NCBI GenBank assembly: GCA_034669525.1
Contig: JAXDNH010000067.1
Location: 1-20,495 of the forward strand
DNA length: 20,495 nt
Source: JAFASC01 sp034669525
Lineage (GTDB): Bacteria > Pseudomonadota > Alphaproteobacteria > Rhizobiales > Beijerinckiaceae
Direction: 5' to 3'
Every line of letters starts with the position of its first letter. The first letter of the stretch is position 1. Below the pieces are notes generated by a model, which saw only the letters and a list, made by a program, of their open reading frames with translations, did no database searches and was not told where the DNA came from. This document shows, one piece after another, positions 7,634-15,800 of this stretch. Position numbers and translations under genes: made by a program.

Positions 7634-8935
7634 CTACCCCGCCTTCGCGCGAGCAATATCCGCGCGTATCGAGCGTGCTGCCCAGACGAAGAGAAGCGCC
7701 CCGAGCATGGTCGCGATGCTGCAGGAGAGCATCGAGTAGCGAACGGCATCGACGCCGTACTGGCTTTTCCACGCATCATTGAGCGCGCCGACGACCAGCG
7801 GCCCGACGCCTTGGCCGAAACACGTTGCCGTCAATAGAACCGTCGCGGCGGCAAGCGCGCGCATGCCTGGCTTTGCCACCGTCTGTGCGATCGCAAAAAT
7901 CGGCCCGAGATGGAAGCCGACCAAGAGCGAGGTCAGCCCGAGCATCGCGATCATCGTGCCGAAGCTCGGCGTCAGCATGCAAAGCGCAAAGACCGGGCCG
8001 GCAAGGCCGGACATGATTGCCGGCGCCCAGAGCTTCCAGCGGTCGTCGTCGCGGCTGATCCGCGCGACGACAAACCCGCCGAGAAGCGTGCCGACGGTGC
8101 CGAACAGGCCTTTGAACGTGCCGGCGTAAGTGCCGACCTCAGCGCTCGAAAGGTGATGCACGCGCGCCAGGAAGGGCGGAATCCAGGCGGCTGTCGCGTA
8201 ATTCAGATACGATGTGAGGCAGAAGCCGATCAGGACAATAACAAAGGTCTTTTGTGAGAACAGGAATGAAAAGGTCGGCGCGAGCGGCTCCGATGGCTGC
8301 GAGACTCCGCCATCGGCGGCGCCGCGACGCGGCTCCCGCACCGTCAGCCGGAATAAAAGCGCGAGGAAAATTCCCGGCAGGCCAGCAACCAGAAAGGCTG
8401 TGCGCCAGCCGTAATATTGGTTGACCCAGCCGCCGACGAAATAACCGAGGAAAACGCCGAGATAAGTGCCGATCGCAAAAATCCCGAGTGCGCGCGGCCG
8501 CTCGTCCTTGTTGAAGTGATCCGCGACGATTGATTGCGAGGCCGGTGTTCCCGCGGATTCACCGATGCCGACGCCAATGCGCGCAAGCGCGAGCACGGTG
8601 ACGCTCTGCGCCATCCCGCAGAGCGCCGTCATCGCGCTCCAGAACGCAAACGCGACGGCGACGATGTTGCGCCGGTTCGCCCGGTCCGCGAAACGCGCCA
8701 CCGGCATGCCGAGAAGCGAATAGAAGAGCACGAAGCCGAAGCCGGCGAGCAGCCCCATCGCTGTGTCGGAAAGCTGGAACTCGCGTTTGATCGGCTCGAT
8801 GAGCACATTGAAAATCGTGCGGTCGAGGAAATTGAGCCCGTAGATCAGCGTCAGCAGGACGAGGACGTAATAGCGGCTTGTCGTGGATGCGCTCGCCTCA
8901 GCGGCCGATATGACCGGCTTCTCGATCGTGACCAT
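7634..8935 (-). CDS. MFS transporter (spinster-like / aromatic-acid permease type)
   Basis: This predicted inner-membrane transporter of about 433 residues belongs to the major facilitator superfamily, and twelve hydrophobic segments can be read. The first helix (YVLVLLTLIYGLNFLDRTI) carries the NFLDR motif common in spinster-like and organic-acid MFS proteins. The loop between helices 2 and 3 holds motif A as GMPVARFADRANRRN, and RIGVGIGESAGTPASQSI is the helix 4-5 signature. The start is placed at 8935, four bases after the stop of the Rieske gene; an in-frame ATG at 8971 would overlap that gene and has no SD. Close coupling to a ring-hydroxylating oxygenase suggests uptake of an aromatic or related acid, but the substrate cannot be told from sequence. 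Confidence 0.9.
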   Translation of the reverse strand: MVTIEKPVISAAEASASTTSRYYVLVLLTLIYGLNFLDRTIFNVLIEPIKREFQLSDTAMGLLAGFGFVLFYSLLGMPVARFADRANRRNIVAVAFAFWSAMTALCGMAQSVTVLALARIGVGIGESAGTPASQSIVADHFNKDERPRALGIFAIGTYLGVFLGYFVGGWVNQYYGWRTAFLVAGLPGIFLALLFRLTVREPRRGAADGGVSQPSEPLAPTFSFLFSQKTFVIVLIGFCLTSYLNYATAAWIPPFLARVHHLSSAEVGTYAGTFKGLFGTVGTLLGGFVVARISRDDDRWKLWAPAIMSGLAGPVFALCMLTPSFGTMIAMLGLTSLLVGFHLGPIFAIAQTVAKPGMRALAAATVLLTATCFGQGVGPLVVGALNDAWKSQYGVDAVRYSMLSCSIATMLGALLFVWAARSIRADIARAKAG

Positions 8936-8939
8936 CCGC

Positions 8940-10130
8940 TCAAGCCCCGCGAATGTAATTGCCGGCTTCAAATTCGATCGGCTGCGCGTCGCGATCGAAA
9001 CTCACGCCGATCGGGTCCTCGTCCTTGTCGATTGCATCAAGCTGCTGCTGCAGCATTCGCCTGATCATCAGCACACCGCGATCGCTCTGGCCGAAATGCT
9101 CCTCCGAATGCAGGGTAATCGGCCCCTGCCCGACCTGCGCTTCATAATCGCCGGGGTGTTGCTGATGCTCCTCCTCCGTCATCTCCCACCAGAATTTGCC
9201 GTTGAACTTTGAGCGCATCCGGCCGATGTCGCCCGGCTGCTTCACGCGGCCTGCGACATAGATGCGAAAGCTGGTGTCATCGAGCGGCAGCACCCAGCCG
9301 ATCGACTCGACGCGCGCGAATTGCGCAACCCGCGGATTCGGCACGACGCGCAGTGTCGGCAGCGCCGCTTCGGACACGCGGTAGAAAACCCGTCCGTCAT
9401 CCTGCTTGCGCACGGAGCGCACCAGCACGCCGCGCGGCGACGCCTCGAACGTCACCTGCGGCATCGCCGCCATTGCCTGCGTGAATTGCGCGCCACTGAA
9501 GGCCGCGTGCAGGATCGGCACGTGGAAGGGATCGACGACATTCTCGTAATGCTGCAGCCAATTGCAGGGAATGATCGTGGGGCCGCCGCCGCCGAGCGAT
9601 GTGTCGTCAGCTTCGACGAACTCGCCCTCCTCCATCGCTTCGAGGCACTCGTAATGCGGCAGAACCGGCTTTTTCGCGGGAGGGCCCATAAAGGCGAAGA
9701 TGAGACCATAGCGCTCGGCGACGGGATACCAGGGCTGGCGCACTTTATCGCGGAAAGGTCCGCCTTCCGGCTCACATGGCTGTTCGAGGCAATGGCCTTC
9801 CGCATCGAAGAGCCAGCCGTGGTAGCAGCAGCGGATGCCGCGCTCCTCGACCCTGCCATAATAAAGCGTCGTGCCGCGATGTGCGCAGCGTGAATGAAGC
9901 AGGCCGGCCTTGCCCTCGCCGCCGCGAAACAGGATCAAATCTTCGCCGAGCGCTTTCACCTGACGAGGCGTTGCCGAAGCGTCGCTCGACAATCCGATCG
10001 GATGCCAATAGCGGCGCAGCAGTTCCCCCATCGGCGTGCCGCGCCGGACCTCGGTCAGCGCTGCCTTATAGGCGGAGGGCGGCATTTCATAAGCCGTTCC
10101 CTGATCGTGAACGGGCGTGATGACATCCAT
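8940..10130 (-). CDS. Rieske (2Fe-2S) non-haem iron oxygenase, phthalate 4,5-dioxygenase/vanillate demethylase-like
   Basis: Large subunit (396 residues) of a Rieske-type oxygenase, which hydroxylates or O-demethylates aromatic substrates using electrons from a separate reductase. The Rieske cluster ligands are C82-x-H84 and C101-x2-H104 (CAHRGTT and CCYHGWLF). The mononuclear iron site is visible in NWLQHYENVVDPFHVPILH: D200 is the bridging aspartate and H203 and H208 are ligands. The YWHP segment near residue 41 is typical of the phthalate dioxygenase/VanA branch. The start at 10130 (ATG) is preferred over the GTG at 10136 because an AGGTG sits at SD distance. No ferredoxin reductase gene is seen nearby, so it must be supplied elsewhere. 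It lies directly upstream of the MFS gene in one operon. Confidence 0.9.
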   Translation of the reverse strand: MDVITPVHDQGTAYEMPPSAYKAALTEVRRGTPMGELLRRYWHPIGLSSDASATPRQVKALGEDLILFRGGEGKAGLLHSRCAHRGTTLYYGRVEERGIRCCYHGWLFDAEGHCLEQPCEPEGGPFRDKVRQPWYPVAERYGLIFAFMGPPAKKPVLPHYECLEAMEEGEFVEADDTSLGGGGPTIIPCNWLQHYENVVDPFHVPILHAAFSGAQFTQAMAAMPQVTFEASPRGVLVRSVRKQDDGRVFYRVSEAALPTLRVVPNPRVAQFARVESIGWVLPLDDTSFRIYVAGRVKQPGDIGRMRSKFNGKFWWEMTEEEHQQHPGDYEAQVGQGPITLHSEEHFGQSDRGVLMIRRMLQQQLDAIDKDEDPIGVSFDRDAQPIEFEAGNYIRGA

Positions 10131-10235
10131 GTTCACCTGCCCCCCGCCGGCGCTTCTTCGTTTTGGAGTCCCGGTCGATTGACGCTATCAAATAAAGCGA
10201 AAAAGGCCAGCGTGGCCGGCAATGGAGGAAGCGCC
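10131..10235. promoter_or_regulatory. Divergent intergenic region between the Rieske operon and the crotonase gene
   Basis: About 100 bases separate the two divergent starts and must hold both promoters. No clear -35/-10 pair, operator palindrome or regulator gene stands out. A good ribosome binding site for the rightward gene is visible, GGAGGA at 10224-10229, six bases before its GTG start. Confidence 0.4.
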
Positions 10236-11021
10236 GTGTCGGAACTGATCGAAAGCATCGAAGACGGCGTCGCGACGCTCACCTTCAACCGGCCGGAACG
10301 GATGAACGCGCTTTCCAAACCGATCATGGATGGACTGCTCGAAGGATTGCCGCGGCTTGCAGGCGATCCCTCCGTGGCGGTGATCGTGCTCACCGGCGCC
10401 GGACGTGCCTTTTGCGCCGGCGGCGATGTGAAACGCATGGCAGCCGACGAAAAGCCGCCGAGCGAAGCCGAAGCAAGCGCAAACCTGCGTCAACGGATGG
10501 AGGTCTCGCGCATGCTGCACGAAATCCCGAAGCCGACGATCGCAATGGTCAACGGCGCGGCCGCAGGCGCCGGCCTTTCAATCGCGCTCGCCTGCGATCT
10601 GCGTTTCGCCGGAGAATCCGCGCGCTTCGTCACAGCGTTTGTAAAGGTTGGATTTTCCGGGGATTTCGGCGGGACGTATTTTCTGACAAAGCTCGTCGGC
10701 AGCGCCAAAGCGCGCGAGCTTTATTTTACCGCCGACCCGGTCTCCGCGCGCGACGCGCTGACGCTCGGTATCGCCAACCGGGTTTTCCCGGACGACGCTC
10801 TCGCGAAAGAAACAACGGCCTTCGCACGCGGACTCGCCAAAGGCCCGCGCGTCGCGCTTGGGCTCATGAAACAGAACCTCAATCTGGCGGAATCGTGTAC
10901 GCTCAGCGAATTGCTCGATGCCGAAGCCGTCGGTCAGATCAGAACCGGCCGCACCGAAGACCACCGCGAGGCGGCGAAAGCTTTCGTCGAAAAGCGCGCG
11001 CCGGTTTTCGTCGGGCGCTGA
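10236..11021 (+). CDS. Enoyl-CoA hydratase/isomerase family protein (crotonase fold, PaaG-like active site)
   Basis: A 261-residue crotonase-fold enzyme acting on acyl-CoA thioesters. The start is the GTG at 10236, because GGAGGA lies at 10224-10229; a longer open frame upstream runs antisense into the Rieske gene. The oxyanion-hole segments are present: AFCAGGDVKRM (about 58-68) and NGAAAGAGLSIALACD (about 106-121). The two glutamates of classical enoyl-CoA hydratase are missing: S115 stands at the first position and F135 at the second. Instead D143 in SGDFGGTYFL matches the aspartate used by PaaG-type isomerases. It may therefore isomerise a double bond rather than hydrate one. It is divergent from the Rieske/MFS operon, which fits a shared aromatic or fatty-acid catabolic role, though this is inferred from position. 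Confidence 0.88.
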   Translation: MSELIESIEDGVATLTFNRPERMNALSKPIMDGLLEGLPRLAGDPSVAVIVLTGAGRAFCAGGDVKRMAADEKPPSEAEASANLRQRMEVSRMLHEIPKPTIAMVNGAAAGAGLSIALACDLRFAGESARFVTAFVKVGFSGDFGGTYFLTKLVGSAKARELYFTADPVSARDALTLGIANRVFPDDALAKETTAFARGLAKGPRVALGLMKQNLNLAESCTLSELLDAEAVGQIRTGRTEDHREAAKAFVEKRAPVFVGR

Positions 11022-11030
11022 TCGGTGCTG

Positions 11031-11351
11031 TTAGATTCCGGACCCTTCGATCTCGCCCGGCACCTGCGGCAATTTCGACGCGGCGATGGCGCCCGAGCTT
11101 AGGCGCGGAACGCTCGTCGGCAGCGGCATCCAGAAGATAAGTTCGCCTTCGGCATAAATGATGGGGCAATCGGGAGTGGAATCGGCTGAAACCCAGCATT
11201 TCTCGTGAGCCCGGCCCGGTTTCGCCCAGCGCGCAACATCGACCTGCGCGGGTCCCTGTTCGCTTTCCCTGATGGCGACGAGCACCAGCGTGCCGTCCAT
11301 CGGTGCGGTCGCGATCGGCTTCCATTCGTCCAGAACGGCTGAGTTTGGCAT
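11031..11351 (-). CDS. Small hypothetical protein with a WKPIATAPMDGT motif (DUF551-like N-terminus)
   Basis: A 106-residue protein that I recognise only by its N-terminal motif: WKPIATAPMDGTLVLV resembles the W-x-P-I-x-T-A-P-x-D-G-T opening of DUF551-like and related small proteins found in phages and alphaproteobacteria. A second conserved-looking segment is ELIFWMPLPTSVP near residue 70, where related proteins often have an FWMPLP-like stretch. No signal peptide or membrane helix is seen. The gene converges on the crotonase gene with nine bases between the stops and diverges from the deacetylase gene. Motif content and coding-like composition make it more likely real than a shadow, but its function is unknown. 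Confidence 0.7.
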   Translation of the reverse strand: MPNSAVLDEWKPIATAPMDGTLVLVAIRESEQGPAQVDVARWAKPGRAHEKCWVSADSTPDCPIIYAEGELIFWMPLPTSVPRLSSGAIAASKLPQVPGEIEGSGI

Positions 11352-11509
11352 TTGGCTGCGCTATTCCCGCAGAATCCCGAAATCCCGAAAAGCCCACGAA
11401 ATCAGCTGGTTCAAGGCTGCTCGCCCGCCTTCCTAACATTCCGGTGGAATCCTGTCCACGAATGGCTTCCCTGCCACGTCAATGCCGCGCATGCGTTTTA
11501 TGAAAGCTG

Positions 11510-12598
11510 ATGATGTCCCCGCGTTTTTCCGCCTGCGTAGCGGCCATGACCACGGCGCTCGTGACGGGCTTGCTTCTTCCGAACCTTGCCTCGGCGCAGC
11601 CTCCAATCTATCAGGGGCAGCAGGGCGAACGCGCGGGTTCGTCCGTGCAGGAGCAAATGCCTCCAGCTCGCGACCACCCAAACAGCAGCAGCGTCAGGCG
11701 GACAAAGCGCGCCCGTCAGCCGGTGCAGATTCCGACCGGAGCGGCCAACGCGCAACAGCCGTGCGCGGGACGCAAAGATGTGCTCGGCACGTCGCGCACG
11801 ATCGGTATCGGCGCGCCAAACGGCCTTGAAGTCGGACTCAAGACCTATCCCAAAACACTAAAGCTCGAAGATCACGAGGTCGTTCTGACCTTCGACGACG
11901 GTCCGCTGCCCGAGACGACCGGCAAAGTCCTCGACGCACTGAAAGCGCAATGCGTCAAAGCGACTTTCTTCCTCATCGGGCAACACGCGGCCGCGAACCC
12001 GCAGCTCGTGAAAAGGCAGATCCGCGAGGGGCACAGCGTCGGTCATCATACCTGGTCGCATCCCTCCATCACGATGCGCGGTCTGTCCGATGAAGCCGCG
12101 CGCGCCGACATCCTGAAAGGCATCGCCGCCGATGAGCGCGCCGGCTATCCCGATCCTGCATCTCCCGGGACGCCGCACGTTCCGTTCTTCCGTTTCCCCG
12201 GGTTTGCCGACACGAAGCCGCTGCTGTCCTGGCTTGCATCGCAGAAAATAGCGGTGTTCGGCGCCGATCTCTGGGCGTCCGACTGGCTCGACATGACGCC
12301 GGACGCCGAACTGAAGCTGATCATGTCGCGGCTCGACGAGGCAAAACGCGGCATCGTTCTGTTCCACGACAGCCGCCCCTCGACGGCGGCGATGATGCCG
12401 GAATTCTTGCGCGAGCTGAAAGCGCGGAACTATCGCGTGGTTCACATCGAGCCGGGCGAGACGGCGCCGGAGCTCGAGGACGCAAAGCCCGGCTGGACGT
12501 CGGAGACGGAAGCAACCGTCGGCCGCGTCATGTCGAAGCTGCTGGCGCGAGCGAAGCTTGAATCAGCGGGCCGCAAAAACCCCGACGTTCAGCCGTGA
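11510..12598 (+). CDS. Secreted NodB-type polysaccharide deacetylase (carbohydrate esterase 4)
   Basis: A 362-residue exported enzyme expected to remove acetyl groups from a cell-wall or capsular polysaccharide. The N-terminus is a clear signal peptide: one arginine, a hydrophobic core (ACVAAMTTALVTGLLL) and an ASA-Q cleavage site near residue 29. A low-complexity Gln/Ser/Arg-rich stretch follows to about residue 90. The NodB domain motifs are all present: TFDDGP (127-132, with D129 and D130), HHTWSH (H180 and H184 complete the metal site), FRFPGF (R228), the DLWASDWLDM segment, and LFHD (H286). The ATGs at 11510 and 11513 are equally possible starts, and GAAAG lies just upstream. The exact substrate cannot be read from the sequence. 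A terminator-like hairpin follows at 12617. Confidence 0.92.
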   Translation: MMSPRFSACVAAMTTALVTGLLLPNLASAQPPIYQGQQGERAGSSVQEQMPPARDHPNSSSVRRTKRARQPVQIPTGAANAQQPCAGRKDVLGTSRTIGIGAPNGLEVGLKTYPKTLKLEDHEVVLTFDDGPLPETTGKVLDALKAQCVKATFFLIGQHAAANPQLVKRQIREGHSVGHHTWSHPSITMRGLSDEAARADILKGIAADERAGYPDPASPGTPHVPFFRFPGFADTKPLLSWLASQKIAVFGADLWASDWLDMTPDAELKLIMSRLDEAKRGIVLFHDSRPSTAAMMPEFLRELKARNYRVVHIEPGETAPELEDAKPGWTSETEATVGRVMSKLLARAKLESAGRKNPDVQP

Positions 12599-12616
12599 GC
12601 AGCTTGATGGACGAGA

Positions 12617-12640
12617 GCGGCCGGAGGCCGCGTTCTTTAT
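12617..12640 (+). terminator. Likely Rho-independent terminator after the deacetylase gene
   Basis: GCGGCC (12617-12622) and GGCCGC (12626-12631) form a perfect six-pair stem over a GGA loop, followed by GTTCTTTAT. The T-tract is broken by a C, so termination may be partial. It separates the deacetylase gene from the hydrolase-CHAT gene. Confidence 0.6.
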
Positions 12641-12784
12641 GAAATGCATCGTGCACTCCGCAGAAGGGAGGCTTGTAGCACCGCATTGGGCGTAACGAAT
12701 CGGAAAAGTCGGGAAAGGATCTAACGCTTGGCGAAGAGCTCGTCGCCGCAAAGACCCCCGTGGCGCGAACGGCAAATGCGTTCC

Positions 12785-12833
12785 TTGTCGAACCGTGCGC
12801 TTGGGCATATTGTGCGCCACAACTTCAGGGGGA
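12785..12833 (+). promoter_or_regulatory. Candidate promoter and ribosome binding site of the hydrolase-CHAT gene
   Basis: TTGTCG (12785-12790) and TATTGT (12808-12813) are separated by exactly 17 bases, each matching the sigma-70 consensus at four of six positions. Transcription would begin near 12820. AGGGGGA at 12827-12833 then lies seven bases before the ATG at 12841. This arrangement excludes the longer in-frame GTG start at 12760 and favours 12841 over the ATG at 12835. Elsewhere in 12641-12784 no gene or clear motif is seen. Confidence 0.5.
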
Positions 12834-12840
12834 AATGGCG

Positions 12841-15800
12841 ATGGCTCGGTCAGCGACAAAGGGAGCAAAGAAAAGGCGACCTCAGCGTGGGCAGGTTCCT
12901 GCGCGCCCTCGTTCAAAGCGCGCTGCTGCCGGCGCCCAGAGGGCGGCAAGGATGCCGGCTGGGGGCTCCGAGAGCATTGCAACTCGCACCCCATTCTCCA
13001 TGTCCGACGCCGAGGTCGAACGTGCGCTGCGCACCGGCGACCAACTTGGTATGCTGGAAGACTTGTTCGGCGCCCCAGCCCTCGACGAGCTGCGCCGGCT
13101 TTCACGTGACGCCGAAGCGACCGGAGTACGGGGTGGCGACCGCGTCCTCATTCTGCCCGGGATCATGGGTTCTAAGCTTGGTTTTCCGGGTCCTCTCATT
13201 TTCAATGACACGATCTGGGTGGACCCCGCGGCCATCGCTTTAGGCCGGCTCAGCGAACTTGAGCTCCAGCGCAGAGCCGGTACTATCAGTGCGCTCGGCG
13301 TGATCTTGTTTGCTTATCTCGCTCTCAAACTGAGACTGCGCATCAGGGGACATGCGGCCGAGTTCTTCCCGTTTGACTGGCGGCTTTCGCTTGATCAGCT
13401 TGGGCGGCAACTTACCAAGCAGCTCAGCGACGGGAAGCGTACGCATCTTGTGTGCCATAGCATGGGTGGACTGGTGGCACGGGCGATGCTCGCGAATGGC
13501 GCACCGGCCAATCTGGGGCGCTTGATTACAGTTGGTACGCCGCACAACGGCTCTTATTCGCCTGTGCAGGCATTTCGTGGCGTCTACTCAATCGTGCGCA
13601 AGCTCGCTGCGCTCGATCTAAGCCACGATCAGACCGACTTGGCCAAGATTTTCGGGACGTTCCCGGGCCTGCTGCAGATGATTCCGTCGCCGAAGTTGCG
13701 GCCCAATCCCAACCTCTTCGATCCCGGCGCTTGGCCCCGGCAGGGCGCACGGCCAGATGACCGGATGTTGAAGGCGGCACTTAGCGTACAGGAAGGCCTC
13801 CCTGATCTTGGCACAGTCAAGTTGCCGCCGCTGGACAATCGTATAGTTCTCATTGTCGGCAGAGGATCGGAGACCGTTGTTGGCGCACGTCTCCAGAGCG
13901 GCAACGACGAGTTTGTCTACGATCTGTCGCCGGACGGGGATGGCACCGTGCCAGTCGACCTTGCTGTTGTACCAGGCCTGCCGACCTACGTGACAGCGGC
14001 GAGCCACGGCGGAATGCCAAACGACGCCAACCTGGCTCAGGCCCTCGACAACATAATCACGACCGGGACGACCAAACTACTGCCAACCCTTGAAGCGTCG
14101 GCTGCAGCGCAGCGCGGGAGCGCCTCGACTCGCAGCATATCCGACAGCGAGCTGAGCGCGCTTGGTCCGCTCCCGGATTCCGTTCGCGGCGGCATGAGTG
14201 TGCGCGACCAGCGAGAGCTTCTGACCGAGGTCGCCGCTCCTCCAACGCAGCGGGATTTAACGCTGCCGCAGCCGAGGGACGGCGTGCCTAGCCTCACGAC
14301 GGGCGCCACCGCCATGCCGACTCCCGGTGCGCCTCCTTCCGCCACCGCGGCGTCCAGCCGCGGCTTGGTGGTTGGCCGGCGGCAGCAGCAGCGATTGGAG
14401 CTCACGTTAGCCCACGGAAGCATCACTGAGGCGGACGCAGACGCTTACGTCCTGGGTGCTTTTCGTGGCGTCGCGCCGGCGGGTGCTGCGGCTGCAGTAG
14501 ACGCCGCGCTGATTCCCCCAGGTGGTACGGGCGGACCGATTTCCGAGTTGATAGCGCGTCGCATGATTTCAGGTGGCGTCGGTGAGATCACCGCATTGCC
14601 GGTCAACCGGACCCGACGCGTGCGGGCAGACGCGATCTTGCTCGCCGGGCTGGGTAATATCGGCGAATATACCGACTCGGTGCTCGAAGCTGTCGGCGAG
14701 AGCATCATGCGCACCGCCTTGCTCTCACGCTTCGAGGATTTTGCGGTAGTACCGATCGGCGCATCGGCGGGCACACCGTCCAGGGTCGCTGTGCAGCACC
14801 TTGTCCAGGGGTTCATGAAGGTTCTACGCGGCGCCGAAGGCATCGCTCGGCTGCGCGGCTTTACTATTTGCGAGACGGATGATGACCGCTATCGCGAGAT
14901 TGGCGACACGTTGTATCAGCTCCTGCGTACCTCGCTTTTCGATGATGTCGAGATCACCCTCACGACAAGGATATTGGAGGCGCCGGCGGTGCGGGTTGGG
15001 GCGCCATCTGTATTGGCGAGCGGTCCAGATCCAGTCTACCTCCTCGTGCAGCAGGAGCTTGACGGGTCGGAAAGAGCCCATGTCGTTGGGACCGTGCTGA
15101 CGGCGGGCGGTAAGGCCTCGATCATCAAGCTTTCCCACGAACTCGATGTGGCGCGGCTGGAGAACTTGCTCGCCAAAATCCGCCAAGGTTCTCAAGGGAT
15201 CGGCAACATGGCTAAATTCGGCTCGGAGCTGAGCCAGATCGCCCTCCCGCCGGACTTGCTGACCGTGTTGGCGCGTGAGACGACGGGGAAGACGCCTGCG
15301 CCGCTTGTCGTAGTTCACGACGCGGCGATGTCGCGCGTACCCTGGGAAGCGCTCCATCTTAAGGTGGGCGAAGTCCCGGTCGCTCCGGCCCTGCTTGGCG
15401 GTCTCAGTCACCGCTACAACGGTGGCATGCTTTCGGTTGCTAAGTGGATGGAGGAGCGGGTGCAAAGTCCGGACCTGAGCGTGCTCCTTGTCGTCGATCC
15501 GACCGAAAACCTTGAAGGCGCACGTAGGGAAGGAGACCGCGTCAGAACTCTGATAGAACAAAAGCTTCCCCGCGCAACCCTGAAAGAGTTGCGCGGCCCA
15601 GAGGCGCGCCGCAGCGAATTACTCGCATGCTTCGGCACGGGGAATTACGACGTAGTGCATTATGCCGGCCATGCCTACTTCGATGTAGCCAATCGTTCCC
15701 GGAGCGGTATCCTTTGCTATGGCAACGAGGTACTCTCCGGTGCCGATCTGGCGTCGCTCACGCGCCTGCCAACTCTCGTCGTGTTCAACGGATGCGAGTC

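Noticed and set aside
9894..10235. Longer N-terminus of the crotonase-family protein
   Set aside because: The extension runs antisense to the Rieske gene and has no family similarity; a strong SD directs the start to the GTG at 10236.
12599..12760. Second copy of the tRNA-Leu 3' end as an attachment site on the far side of the CHAT gene
   Set aside because: No repeat of the tRNA 3' end was found by eye in this stretch, and there is no integrase gene in the window.
12760..12840. GTG start at 12760 for the hydrolase-CHAT protein
   Set aside because: The candidate promoter lies downstream of it, and the only good SD (12827-12833) fits the ATG at 12841.
12728..13243. Plus-strand frame of 171 codons overlapping the start of the CHAT gene
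   Set aside because: It is a different frame over the real gene, has low-complexity Arg/Pro-rich sequence without motifs, and lacks an SD.
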